From Psychrobacter alimentarius (GTDB lineage: Bacteria; Pseudomonadota; Gammaproteobacteria; Pseudomonadales; Moraxellaceae), in the NCBI RefSeq assembly GCF_001606025.1, contig NZ_CP014945.1, forward strand, positions 1,550,001-1,614,000: 64,000 nucleotides of DNA, read 5' to 3'. Under the pieces are notes generated by a model, which was given only the letters and a program-made list of their open reading frames with translations, was not told the origin of the DNA and made no database searches. Shown piece after piece: positions 34,364 to 43,255 of this stretch. Every line of letters starts with the position of its first letter. The stretch's first letter is position 1. A program made the position numbers and the translations under genes.

Positions 34364-36070
34364 TTGAATCAAACAATATATGGGCTGCTGGCATTATTAC
34401 CCATTGTACTGAGCGGTATCCTGCTTATTGGCTTGCAATGGTCAGCAAAAAAAACTATGCCGATTGTTCTGGCTGTAACCGCTGCTATTGCTCTTTTTAT
34501 CTGGGATATGACATTCAACCGCGTGTTCTCCTCTATTCTTGAGGGGAGCGTGATAACCGTATCGGTATTATGGATCGTCTTTGGTGCTATTTTTTTACTG
34601 AATACGCTAAAACATACAGGCGCTATCGCCGTAATTCGTGCTGGGTTCATAAACGTATCGCCTGATCGGCGCGTGCAGGCGATTATTATTGCATGGTGTT
34701 TTGGTACTTTTCTTGAAGGTGCATCTGGCTTTGGGACACCAGCCGCGATTGCCGCACCTTTGATGATGGCTATTGGCTTTCCGGCACTGGGTGCTGTTTT
34801 AATGGGTATGATGATACAAAGTACGCCCGTATCGTTTGGTGCGGTCGGTACCCCTATCGTCATTGGTGTCAATAAAGGGTTGGATACAACTGCCATTAGT
34901 GTGCAACTGGCACAACAAGGCTTGGCGTGGGAGGATTTTCTACAATTAATCACCAGCCAAGTTGCTATGATTCATGGTGTGATTGGGACATTTATGCCCC
35001 TGCTTATGGTGATGATGCTCACGCGCTTTTTTGGCAAAAACAAAAGCTGGAAAGAAGGTCTTGCGATTTGGCCATTTGCCATATTTGCGGGTTTGGCCTT
35101 TACGATTCCTTATACATTAACTGGTGTTTTTTTAGGACCCGAATTTCCAGCCCTAATCGGTGGGTTGGTCAGTATCGCGATTGTGATTAACGCGGCGAAA
35201 AGAGGGTTTTTGGTACCAAAAACAACATGGGACTTTGAACCGCAAAAAAACTGGCCAAGCGAGTGGATGGGTAAATTGGTCATCAGTAAGGAAGATATTG
35301 CTGTCCCGTTGGAAAATAAAACAATGTCCGCTGTTATGGCATGGTTTCCTTATTTGCTGGTGGCGCTGCTGCTGGTTTGTTCAAGAGTGTTTGTTGAGTT
35401 TAAAACCTTACTCACCAGTGCGACGTTAGACTTTACCTCTATTTTAGGTGAGTCTGATATAAGTGCCAGCTTTAGCCCCTTATACTTGCCTGGTGGATTA
35501 TTATTGATCAGTGCATTGGTTGCTGCTTTTGCGCAAACCAACAAGCCAACCAAAGCCTTGAGCGATGCTTTTGGGGAATCCAGTAAAACTGTCTTGAGTG
35601 CAGGGTTTGTGCTAATTTTTACCATTCCTATGGTCAGAATCTTTATCAACTCTGGCGTCAATCTAACAGATGTAGCCAGTATGCCAGTCGCTAGTGCTGA
35701 GCTGTTTGCGGGTACGTTTGGCAATGCTTTTCCCTTAGTAAGTGCAACCATTGGTGCCTTAGGTGCCTTTATCGCAGGCTCTAATACCGTATCTAATATG
35801 ATGTTCAGTCAGTTCCAATATGAAGCTGCCATGAGCTTACATATTTCACCTTCTCTAATTATCGCAGCTCAAGCGGTTGGTGCAGCCGCCGGTAATATGA
35901 TTGCTATACATAATGTAGTGGCTGCATCAGCAACGGTGGGTTTACTTGGTATGGAGGGCGCCACACTTAGGCGTACTATTTTACCCACTCTATATTATGT
36001 GTTGTTTTGTGGAATAATCGTCATGGCCGCCATTTATATTTTTGGTTTTAAAGGGCCTTTGGCCTCATGA
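34364..36070 (+). CDS. lldP: L-lactate permease
   Basis: A 568-residue LctP-family lactate:proton symporter with 13-14 membrane segments. Signatures include FGTFLEGASGFGTPAAIAA, GMMIQSTPVSFGAVGTPIVI, TFGNAFPLVSATIGALGAF and IAGSNTVSNMMFSQFQYEAA. I favour a TTG start at 34364, 8 bases after AGGAG; the GTG at 34358 is too close to that ribosome site. The stop overlaps the dld start as ATGA, so transporter and dehydrogenase are translationally coupled. Confidence 0.95.
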   Translation: MNQTIYGLLALLPIVLSGILLIGLQWSAKKTMPIVLAVTAAIALFIWDMTFNRVFSSILEGSVITVSVLWIVFGAIFLLNTLKHTGAIAVIRAGFINVSPDRRVQAIIIAWCFGTFLEGASGFGTPAAIAAPLMMAIGFPALGAVLMGMMIQSTPVSFGAVGTPIVIGVNKGLDTTAISVQLAQQGLAWEDFLQLITSQVAMIHGVIGTFMPLLMVMMLTRFFGKNKSWKEGLAIWPFAIFAGLAFTIPYTLTGVFLGPEFPALIGGLVSIAIVINAAKRGFLVPKTTWDFEPQKNWPSEWMGKLVISKEDIAVPLENKTMSAVMAWFPYLLVALLLVCSRVFVEFKTLLTSATLDFTSILGESDISASFSPLYLPGGLLLISALVAAFAQTNKPTKALSDAFGESSKTVLSAGFVLIFTIPMVRIFINSGVNLTDVASMPVASAELFAGTFGNAFPLVSATIGALGAFIAGSNTVSNMMFSQFQYEAAMSLHISPSLIIAAQAVGAAAGNMIAIHNVVAASATVGLLGMEGATLRRTILPTLYYVLFCGIIVMAAIYIFGFKGPLAS

Positions 36071-37839
36071 GTGACATGCAATTACAATACAAGGAGCGTC
36101 ATATTTCTTCATTAAATAGAGATTCTCAAGACCTACTCAGTCCTGAGCACGTGTTAGATAAACTAACCAGCTTATTAGGAGCCAGTAATGTACAGGCAGA
36201 CTCAGAGAAAAACGAGCATTATAGAATGGGGTGGCGTTCTGGTGGCGGCAATGCCTTGGCGGTTTTATTCCCGCAAACGTTATTAGATATTTGGCGTAGC
36301 TTAGAAGTGTGCGTTAAAGGCGACTGCATCATTATTATGCAAGCAGCAAAAACAGGCCTGACTGAAGGCTCAACACCTAGTGGTAATGACTATGATAGAC
36401 CAGTTGTTGTTATCAATACGCTTGCAATGAACCAGTTGTATCTGGTGAATGATAATGAGCAAGTGATTAGCTTACCTGGGGCTACATTGCATCAGTTGCA
36501 AAGCCAACTGAATGCCGTAAATAGAGCACCTCATTCAGTCATTGGTTCCTCGACATTGGGTGCATCTATTATTGGTGGTATATCTAATAACTCAGGTGGT
36601 GCTCTTGTTAAAAGAGGCCCTGCTTATACTGAGCTGGCGCTGTTTGCCCAAATAAACGAACACGGTCAGCTGGTACTAGTCAATCACCTAGATGTAGAGT
36701 TAGGAAATACCCCTGAAGAAATACTCACTAACTTACAAACAGGTAATTTTGATAAAAGAGAATTACCTGACACTGGCAAGCTGGCATCGGATAAAGAGTA
36801 TATCGCCAGAGTGACAGATGTTGAGGCAGGCACGCCCAGTCGTTTTAATGCTGACAAGCGAAGACTGTATGAAGCAAGTGGTTGTGCAGGCAAGCTTGCT
36901 GTATTTGCCGTACGCCTTGATACCTATCCAACCGCTGCAAGAGAGAAAACCTTTTATATAGGCAGTAATAGCGTAGGTGAGCTTGCACAGTTGCGACGAC
37001 AGATATTATCAAGCTTTAAAAATATTCCTGAAATTGGCGAGTATATGCACCGTGATATATTTGACGTATCTGCTAAATACGGCAAAGACACTTTCTTGAG
37101 TATTAAGCACCTAGGTACGAATGCATTGCCAAGACTGTTCTCTATCAAAGGCGCTATTGATGCCAAGTTGAATAAGTGGCCGTGGATGCCTAAACATTTT
37201 ACTGATAAAGTCATGCAATTTATTGGCAATATATTTCCAAAGCATTTGCCCAAGCGAATGATAGAATATCGGGATAAGTACGAGCATCATCTCATCGTAA
37301 AAATGAGTGATGACGGTATAAAAGAGGCACAAGATTTCTTGAAATCTTTTTTTGAAACTTCGGAAACGGGTACTTATTTTGAATGTAATAAAGAAGAATC
37401 AGAAAGCGCCTTTTTAAATCGTTTTGCAGCAGCAGGCGCTGCACTACGGTATGAAGTCATACATGAAAAAGAGGTGGGTGAGATATTAGCGCTTGATATC
37501 GCTATCCCACGTAATGAATTAGACTGGCTGGAAACCCTACCTAAAGAAATAGCACAACATCTAGAAAAAAAGCTCTATTACGGACATTTCTTTTGTTATG
37601 TGTTTCATCAAGACTATATCTTGAAAAAGGGTAGTGATGCTCACAAGGTCAAAAAAATGATGTTAGAGCTGTTGAATAAACGCGGCGCAAAATATCCTGC
37701 TGAACATAATGTTGGGCACTTATACGAAGCGGAACCTGATTTACAGAACTTTTATAAAAGCCTAGACCCAACGAATACGTTTAATCCTGGCATTGGTAAA
37801 ATGCTAAAAACTAAACGCAACTGCTCGTGCTGTGTGTAG
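36067..37839 (+). CDS. dld: Quinone-dependent D-lactate dehydrogenase
   Basis: A 590-residue FAD flavoprotein of the membrane-associated Dld type, passing electrons from D-lactate to quinone. The FAD-binding PCMH domain includes GLTEGSTPSGNDYDRPVVVI, VIGSSTLGASIIGGISNNSG and GALVKRGPAYTELALFA. The Dld C-terminal membrane-binding domain includes LDIAIPRNELDWLETLP, YGHFFCYVFHQDYIL and YPAEHNVGHLYEAEPDLQNF. Length matches Escherichia coli Dld (571). It ends CSCCV, an unusual Cys-rich tail. It overlaps lldP by 4 bases. Confidence 0.95.
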   Translation: MSDMQLQYKERHISSLNRDSQDLLSPEHVLDKLTSLLGASNVQADSEKNEHYRMGWRSGGGNALAVLFPQTLLDIWRSLEVCVKGDCIIIMQAAKTGLTEGSTPSGNDYDRPVVVINTLAMNQLYLVNDNEQVISLPGATLHQLQSQLNAVNRAPHSVIGSSTLGASIIGGISNNSGGALVKRGPAYTELALFAQINEHGQLVLVNHLDVELGNTPEEILTNLQTGNFDKRELPDTGKLASDKEYIARVTDVEAGTPSRFNADKRRLYEASGCAGKLAVFAVRLDTYPTAAREKTFYIGSNSVGELAQLRRQILSSFKNIPEIGEYMHRDIFDVSAKYGKDTFLSIKHLGTNALPRLFSIKGAIDAKLNKWPWMPKHFTDKVMQFIGNIFPKHLPKRMIEYRDKYEHHLIVKMSDDGIKEAQDFLKSFFETSETGTYFECNKEESESAFLNRFAAAGAALRYEVIHEKEVGEILALDIAIPRNELDWLETLPKEIAQHLEKKLYYGHFFCYVFHQDYILKKGSDAHKVKKMMLELLNKRGAKYPAEHNVGHLYEAEPDLQNFYKSLDPTNTFNPGIGKMLKTKRNCSCCV

Positions 37840-37969
37840 TAGCAAGTGCGGGCTAAGCTTGCTGCTTTAAAAATAAGTCAGTTGTATCCCTCGATTATTA
37901 CTGAGTTATGCACAAGTAGATGTCCGAAAATATTACCTAATTATCTAACAGAATAAAAAGGGCAAACGT

Positions 37970-39112
37970 ATGATTATTTCATCTGCAAATGACTACAGAG
38001 CCGCTGCCAAGCGCCGACTGCCTCCATTTTTGTTTCATTATATAGATGGCGGTGCTTATGATGAATATACCTTAAAACGTAATGTTGAAGATTTATCACA
38101 AATTGCCCTTAGGCAACGTGTACTCAATGATATGTCACAACTGAGCTTAGAGACGCAGTTGTTTAATGAAACCCTGTCTATGCCTGTCGCCCTGTCCCCC
38201 GTCGGTCTGACAGGCATGTATGCCCGCCGCGGAGAAGTACAGGCCGCTACGGCAGCCGATCAAAAAGGCATTCCGTTTACAATGTCGACGGTTTCGGTGT
38301 GTCCAATTGAAGAAGTGGCACCCAAGATCAACCGTCCGATGTGGTTTCAGCTTTATGTATTGAAGGATAGAGGCTTTATGAAAAATGCCTTGGAGCGTGC
38401 TAAGGCGGCAGGGTGTTCGACTCTGGTCTTTACGGTAGATATGCCAGTACCAGGCGCACGCTACCGCGATGCGCACTCTGGTATGAGTGGTAAAAATGCC
38501 GCTATGCGACGTTACTTACAGTCTGTGACGCATCCACAATGGGCGTGGGACGTAGGACTGAATGGCCGTCCGCATGATTTAGGTAATATTTCTACTTATT
38601 TAGGTAAGCCTACAGGGCTAGAGGACTATATAGGCTGGTTGGGTAATAATTTTGACCCTTCTATCTCTTGGAAAGATTTGGATTGGATTCGTGAATACTG
38701 GGATGGGCCTATGGTCATCAAAGGTATTTTGGACCCAGAAGATGCCAAAGACGCGGTGCGTTTTGGGGCAGATGGTATAGTCGTGTCTAATCATGGTGGA
38801 CGACAGTTAGATGGTGTTTTATCAAGCGCGCGTGCTCTACCTCCTATTGCCGATGCGGTGAAAGGAGAGATTAAAATTTTAGCAGACTCTGGCATACGCA
38901 ATGGCTTAGACATTGTGCGCATGTTAGCTTTAGGGGCTGATGTTTGTATGCTAGGGCGTGCATTTATATATGCTTTAGCTGCAGGTGGCGGTGCAGGGGT
39001 AAGCAATTTGCTAGAGCTGATGGATAAAGAGATGCGTGTCGCGATGACTTTAACTGGCGCCAAAACGATTGCTGATATTAATTCTGACTGTTTGGCAAAA
39101 CTGAATCATTAA
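37970..39112 (+). CDS. lldD: FMN-dependent L-lactate dehydrogenase
   Basis: A 380-residue FMN alpha-hydroxyacid dehydrogenase oxidising L-lactate to pyruvate with quinone as acceptor. It starts [20 protein letters not shown] followed by IDGGAYDE as in Lld[14 protein letters not shown] holds the catalytic His275, [19 protein letters not shown] binds FMN phosphate, and [20 protein letters not shown] is conserved. It follows dld by 130 bases. With dld it lets the cell use both lactate isomers; no lldEFG genes are nearby. Confidence 0.96.
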   Translation: MIISSANDYRAAAKRRLPPFLFHYIDGGAYDEYTLKRNVEDLSQIALRQRVLNDMSQLSLETQLFNETLSMPVALSPVGLTGMYARRGEVQAATAADQKGIPFTMSTVSVCPIEEVAPKINRPMWFQLYVLKDRGFMKNALERAKAAGCSTLVFTVDMPVPGARYRDAHSGMSGKNAAMRRYLQSVTHPQWAWDVGLNGRPHDLGNISTYLGKPTGLEDYIGWLGNNFDPSISWKDLDWIREYWDGPMVIKGILDPEDAKDAVRFGADGIVVSNHGGRQLDGVLSSARALPPIADAVKGEIKILADSGIRNGLDIVRMLALGADVCMLGRAFIYALAAGGGAGVSNLLELMDKEMRVAMTLTGAKTIADINSDCLAKLNH

Positions 39113-39258
39113 ACTGAGTCTGTTGAAATTATAAGTATAAGTGATGATGAGCGATTATTTATAGAAAGCAGTGCAGGTCAGAATAAAAGTTCCGAATTGT
39201 ATACGCACTTAAATAAAGGTCATAAAGTGATTTCATCTAACCGTTATATTAAACGAGG

Positions 39259-40038
39259 CTAAGCTTGTCTGGTCACGGATACCGATTGGTTGACCAATTC
39301 CATAGATCCGAACGCAGTTAAGAACGCGACGCTAGACGCGTCGGATCCAACACCAATGCGGGCCATCGTGTCAGCATCTGCCATGCCAGTGGGATCAATG
39401 AGGTGCCAGCTCCCCCCAATATAGACTTCGGCCACCGCATGAAAGTCCTGTGGCGTCACATCGGGCGCATAAACGCTCACGAACCTAGCTGGTATCGACG
39501 ACGCGCGCGCTAGTGCTACAAGAACATGCGCGAAGTCGCGGCATACGCCCTGACGTTGAACAAAACTGTCAAGCGCGGTAGTTTGAGCGTGGCTCGATCC
39601 GGGCACATAGCTAAACGCTGACTCGATCCAATCGCGCATTGCGGTAATCCGTGCGCCGCCAGCAAGATCGCCAAACTCGGCGTCCACGAAGGCTTGGAAC
39701 TGGTCTGACGGGCAATAGCGAGACGGCATCAAATGCTTGATTGTCTCTCCAGGCAAAAGATGGAGGGGCACTTGGGGCAGTGTCGATATATCCAAGGCAG
39801 GACGGTCAACGGCAATTTCTGCGATGTAAGTGCAGCTAAAATCCCCGTCGGCGCGGATCCAAGTCCGCTCTCCTATGCCATCATCGGCGACGACCCGTGA
39901 AAAATGCGAAACGTCTGATGTCCAAATCTCGGCCGAACGCACCCGTTGATCCGCAAGATCGGCAGCTTCGATTTGAAGCAAAAGGTCCATTGGGGCGGGG
40001 AGCCGATAATGGAGTTTGACGTTAAGTTTCAGGATCAT
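39259..40038 (-). CDS. Transglutaminase-like cysteine protease family protein, likely acquired
   Basis: A 259-residue soluble protein with the bacterial transglutaminase-like fold. The catalytic triad is visible as Cys166 in RQGVCRDFAHVLVALARA, His200 in PQDFHAVAEVYIGG and Asp215 in WHLIDPTGMAD. Family members act as peptidases or amidases; the substrate is unknown. The gene is strikingly richer in G and C than its neighbours, with codons such as GCG, GGC and CGC, and its sequence is more like alphaproteobacterial homologues. No integrase is next to it. The ATG at 40038 is preceded by TTAAGGAGC. Confidence 0.88.
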   Translation of the reverse strand: MILKLNVKLHYRLPAPMDLLLQIEAADLADQRVRSAEIWTSDVSHFSRVVADDGIGERTWIRADGDFSCTYIAEIAVDRPALDISTLPQVPLHLLPGETIKHLMPSRYCPSDQFQAFVDAEFGDLAGGARITAMRDWIESAFSYVPGSSHAQTTALDSFVQRQGVCRDFAHVLVALARASSIPARFVSVYAPDVTPQDFHAVAEVYIGGSWHLIDPTGMADADTMARIGVGSDASSVAFLTAFGSMELVNQSVSVTRQA

Positions 40039-40587
40039 GTTCGAGCTCCTTAAGGGTATTGATCTGGCGGGCTAACGAGCGCGTGGGAGTTTCTGATCGG
40101 TGCAAGGCGAATCCTAAGCCGCTCAGGTCTATCAAGTCAATGAACTGATCCGACTATATCAAAGACTGGTTCACCTGAGTCAGTCAGAAATGCCTGACAG
40201 GCTTAGATTATTATAATACCGCTTTTTAAATTCAAAGGGTGACAAGGGTCCCCATTTCAACATCTTTCACCCCATGCCACTGCTTTTTTAGGTAACTCAG
40301 TCACCGCATTTAGAAATGGAATATTTTACTTTGAACTCATGTTTTATGCTTTCAAGTAATCAGTATTATAAAAGAATACCCTAAGGGGTCCAGCTATTTT
40401 ACTCTTCAAAAACGTTATTGTTAATAATTTATTAAAAGCTATTAAAAGTTAACAAAAACGTCTTAGTAGGTATATATATTAATATGAGAATTCGTTTAAA
40501 GTGACGGTTAGGTTGCAATATTTAACACCATAATCAATGTTTTATCTTAGCGCTACTATTTATCTTAACCTTATTAAGGATATTAAA
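40039..40587. other. 549-base intergenic stretch with a GC-rich to AT-rich transition
   Basis: The first 100-150 bases keep the higher GC of the transglutaminase gene and are probably part of the same imported segment. From about 40200 the base composition becomes that of the host. No inverted repeat or gene was identified; a promoter for the lipoprotein gene must lie in the last part. Confidence 0.45.
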
Positions 40588-40977
40588 ATGAAGAAACTTA
40601 CCTCTAACCATTCACTTCAAAGTAAATTATGGATTGCGTTATTGGTCAGCGCTGTGGGACTTAGTGCTTGCAGTAACGAAGTGGAAGAGAAGCCAGCTAG
40701 TACGAACACTACTGAAGCTGCATCTGTTGAAACAGGACCGACTGATACTGAAGTAGGTACAGACACTGCTATGGGTGAAACAACGAACGATATGGGCATG
40801 GCAGATAGCCCCATGGATCCAGCTGACACAACTACGACTGGTACAGAAGGCACTGGTACGATGACGGATAATACCGTAACCGATGAAATGACTGATGGCT
40901 CAGTAATCGGTGACTCAACAATGGTAGACGAAGAAAATACGAGTTTCAATCAAACACCACCAGAAAGTGCTCAATAG
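40588..40977 (+). CDS. Small Thr/Asp-rich lipoprotein
   Basis: A 129-residue protein starting MKKLTSNHS, with a hydrophobic segment LWIALLVSAVGLSAC ending in the lipobox LSAC at about residue 28. After the Cys the mature part is low-complexity: Thr, Asp, Glu, Gly and Met rich (for example DTEVGTDTAMGETTND), with no Lys after the first few residues. It is probably an acidic, disordered envelope lipoprotein. I chose the ATG at 40588, 7 bases after AAGGAT, rather than the longer frame from 40537. Function unknown. Confidence 0.8.
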   Translation: MKKLTSNHSLQSKLWIALLVSAVGLSACSNEVEEKPASTNTTEAASVETGPTDTEVGTDTAMGETTNDMGMADSPMDPADTTTTGTEGTGTMTDNTVTDEMTDGSVIGDSTMVDEENTSFNQTPPESAQ

Positions 40978-41060
40978 ATTGTATATGTAATAGCTTTGAT
41001 AATGCGCCGATAGAGAGTTTCTAGTGTATTCAGCCGTTTAAGCTGTCTATAATTATTTTT

Positions 41061-41099
41061 AGGAGTCAGAGAAGGCTTATAAGTTTTCTCTGACTCCTT
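41061..41099 (+). terminator. Terminator downstream of the lipoprotein gene
   Basis: A perfect 13-base stem AGGAGTCAGAGAA / TTCTCTGACTCCT with a 12-base loop. The T tract is short (CCTTTGG), and the distance from the stop is 84 bases. Confidence 0.7.
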
Positions 41100-41265
41100 T
41101 GGCCTGTTTGGTCTGTGTATTAATGAGAGGTTTGCTAACTTTTGGTATTTTTGCGGTATCCTAATTTAGGTTTCGATCAATACCGTAAGGAATACCGTAA
41201 AAAGTATCGTTTGTAACCAGTGGATATTGTAAGCTAACATAGCTTTTCGGTAAATAAAAAATAAA

Positions 41266-41297
41266 AAACCCTTGTAGCACTTGGCTTACAAGGGTTT
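41266..41297 (-). terminator. Terminator of the tRNA-Arg gene
   Basis: The 11-base stem AAACCCTTGTA / TACAAGGGTTT is followed on the minus strand by TTTTTATTTTTTATTTA. It begins 25 bases downstream of the tRNA 3' end. Confidence 0.85.
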
Positions 41298-41321
41298 ATC
41301 GATACATACCTTTATATTTGA

Positions 41322-41397
41322 TGGTGCGCCCACAGGGACTTGAACCCCGATCGGTCGCTTAGGAGGCAACTGCTCTATCCTGTTAAGCTATAGGCGC
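41322..41397 (-). tRNA. tRNA-Arg (anticodon CCT)
   Basis: A 76-base cloverleaf with encoded CCA. The acceptor arm GCGCCTA pairs with TGGGCGC, with one G-T pair. The anticodon loop CTCCTAA has anticodon CCT between stems GTTGC and GCGAC; the T arm reads CGGGGTTCAAGTCCCTG. It decodes AGG. It carries its own terminator. Confidence 0.95.
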
Positions 41398-41467
41398 ACT
41401 GAGGAGTGACATTGTAGGAAAAAGTTGTTACAAAAGCAATCCGCAAAGTCCAAATAGAGACAATTTA

Positions 41468-42283
41468 TTATGACTCGCTATTGCTGAGAGCATCCGAGAC
41501 GTCTACTGAAGTATCATTTGATGGTTTTTCTGATGAGGTGGTTGGACTAAATAAATCATTGACACTGTTTTTATAACCTTCAATATTATTGTAATCATGT
41601 TTTTTTAATATATCTTGCCCCACGCTAGAAAGTAAAAAATTGCGAAAATTAATCGCGGCAGTGTTATCCGTCAAAATAACGCCTTCAAGCATCTGATCGT
41701 CTTTGAGCGCATAGCTATAAGAATTCAGTATGCGAGTATCTGTATGAGTGGTCTGAGCTGTTTCCGTTTCCGCACTATCTTCATTAATTGAGTCTTTATT
41801 ATCTTCAGCAGTTTGACTGGTATCGGCTTCATTTTGATTGATTTTATCTTGAGCCGCTTTTAGCTCTGCTTGTAAGGGTGCAAGTCGTTTTTTTGGTAGG
41901 CTGCTGTTTGAAATAATCATGTCTGTACTGACAATGAAATCTGAGTTTTCTTCATTGTTAGAAGAGTTATCAGGTAGTGTAAGCAGAGTACGAGAGGGTA
42001 CATAGCTTGTCTCAACCTTTATGCTTGGATAACGAGATTCAAAACGGACAATAACCTCGTCTAGAGCCACCTGTAAGCTTTTTTCTGCTTGTATATGTAA
42101 CGTACTATCGGAAGTAGGCATTTCGCTATCGTTTCCAGCTATCACTTTAGGTTCGTTTTCACCAGCCATGATAGGTAATGGGTTGGTGTTTTTGCGGTTA
42201 TTAACCCATAACCAAGTAAAGAGAACAGTACAGATTATCAACAGTAAAATTAGTCCAGCTATCAGTAGCTTGTAGTCTTTCAT
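41468..42283 (-). CDS. Membrane-anchored ModA-like solute-binding protein with acidic insert
   Basis: A 271-residue protein from the ATG at 42283 (TTG 42316 would add 11 polar residues). One N-terminal membrane helix, LLIAGLILLLIICTVLFTWL, is followed by a periplasmic part. SLQVALDEVIVRFESRYPSI resembles the first helix of molybdate-binding ModA, and AINFRNFLLSSVGQDILKKH resembles its closing helix. The intervening domain is much shorter than in ModA and contains a long Asp/Glu/Thr-rich insert (about residues 125-165). No permease or ATPase gene is nearby, so it is unlikely to serve a normal ABC importer. Function unknown. Confidence 0.6.
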   Translation of the reverse strand: MKDYKLLIAGLILLLIICTVLFTWLWVNNRKNTNPLPIMAGENEPKVIAGNDSEMPTSDSTLHIQAEKSLQVALDEVIVRFESRYPSIKVETSYVPSRTLLTLPDNSSNNEENSDFIVSTDMIISNSSLPKKRLAPLQAELKAAQDKINQNEADTSQTAEDNKDSINEDSAETETAQTTHTDTRILNSYSYALKDDQMLEGVILTDNTAAINFRNFLLSSVGQDILKKHDYNNIEGYKNSVNDLFSPTTSSEKPSNDTSVDVSDALSNSES

Positions 42284-42349
42284 ATATGACCGATCTTCTG
42301 TTTGTGAGTGATTCAAAGGTTACGTGAGACACGTAATCTATTGTTTGGT

Positions 42350-42865
42350 TTAAAGTGGTTGGTGCAGCACTTCCTCTGTCAACTCTGCCAACATCTCTGC
42401 AAAAACGTCTTTCTTTAGAGAAAGAGCTGTACCTTTATTAACGCTGTTACGATCCGTATTATGGCTCTCAGCGGGATAATAGTTTGAAGCGGAAGTAGGA
42501 TGGTTGTCAATCGCTTTTGTAGAGGCTTGATGGCCTGCTAGCGGCGACTGTCCCTTCATAAGTTTATCTTTAAGCCATTTAAAACCATGGGTCTCCCACC
42601 ATGCCTCAAAGCGTGGTAACGTGCTGCCATGCACTGCTACAGGCAAATTCAACGTTCGCAGTTTCTGTGATAATACGGGGTCATTAATGGTTTGATGAGT
42701 ACTGAGGTAAAGCCCACTGCTATCATCAGTATAAAGTCGCTTATTTTGCCATGATCTGTCATCAATTTTCATACGTGGTAGTTGCCATAACTCACCACGA
42801 TAATACACCACGTATACGCGTTGTTTTGGATGTACAAAAATAGCATCGATTGGGCGTAAGAGCAT
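42350..42865 (-). CDS. Hypothetical protein, Moraxellaceae-type
   Basis: A 171-residue soluble protein I do not recognise. The first 90 residues look like a folded domain rich in aromatic and basic residues (PIDAIFVHPKQRVYVVYYRG, LWQLPRMKIDDRSW, LPRFEAWWETHGFKWL). Residues 100-140 are a low-complexity Ser/Asn/His linker, and the end is a helix MLAELTEEVLHQPL. It is 66 bases upstream of the ModA-like gene on the same strand, so the two may be one unit. Confidence 0.65.
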   Translation of the reverse strand: MLLRPIDAIFVHPKQRVYVVYYRGELWQLPRMKIDDRSWQNKRLYTDDSSGLYLSTHQTINDPVLSQKLRTLNLPVAVHGSTLPRFEAWWETHGFKWLKDKLMKGQSPLAGHQASTKAIDNHPTSASNYYPAESHNTDRNSVNKGTALSLKKDVFAEMLAELTEEVLHQPL

Positions 42866-43255
42866 AATATTAATTCATTCCGTGAATAATAAAGGTTAAG
42901 TTTATGTAATGCATGGAAATCAATTTAAAAGATATCAGTTTACTCTCTTTTTTAGTAACCACGAATGGCATAATAAGACGACACTCGCTGTCGCAAGTTA
43001 TTATAATACTGACATCTACACTAGTAAACGATAACCATCAATGGCACACTGAGGCTGCCATTATTTTGTATTCGTAAATATCATGCTAGCAGAAATGCAG
43101 TACGGTAACGACTACCAAACATGTATTGATGAGTACCGTTTGTTGCTTGATTTTTAATCCCCTCAAGGCCTTTGGTCTTAGATTTTTTTGTCTTTTTTGC
43201 TTTAATTTGTGTTCGTCGGTCTTATTATTCTACTACTCCAATCAGATTATCCGCT
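42866..43255. other. 390-base intergenic stretch upstream of recC
   Basis: Divergent region between a hypothetical gene and recC. It contains the recC promoter region. An open frame from GTG 43172 into recC is present but has no family-like sequence. No repeat or relic was recognised. Confidence 0.45.

Noticed and set aside
40617..40949. Minus-strand ORF opposite the lipoprotein gene (Val/Ser-rich)
   Set aside because: It is an artefact of the low-complexity Thr/Asp codons on the plus strand.
41061..41297. Short hairpins near the tRNA as repeats or attachment sites
   Set aside because: They are explained as terminators; no direct repeat of the tRNA 3' end or integrase gene was seen.
43172..43255. 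Longer RecC start at GTG 43172
   Set aside because: The added residues (VLDFFVFFALICVRR) are unlike RecC N-termini, while the ATG at 43256 gives the typical start.
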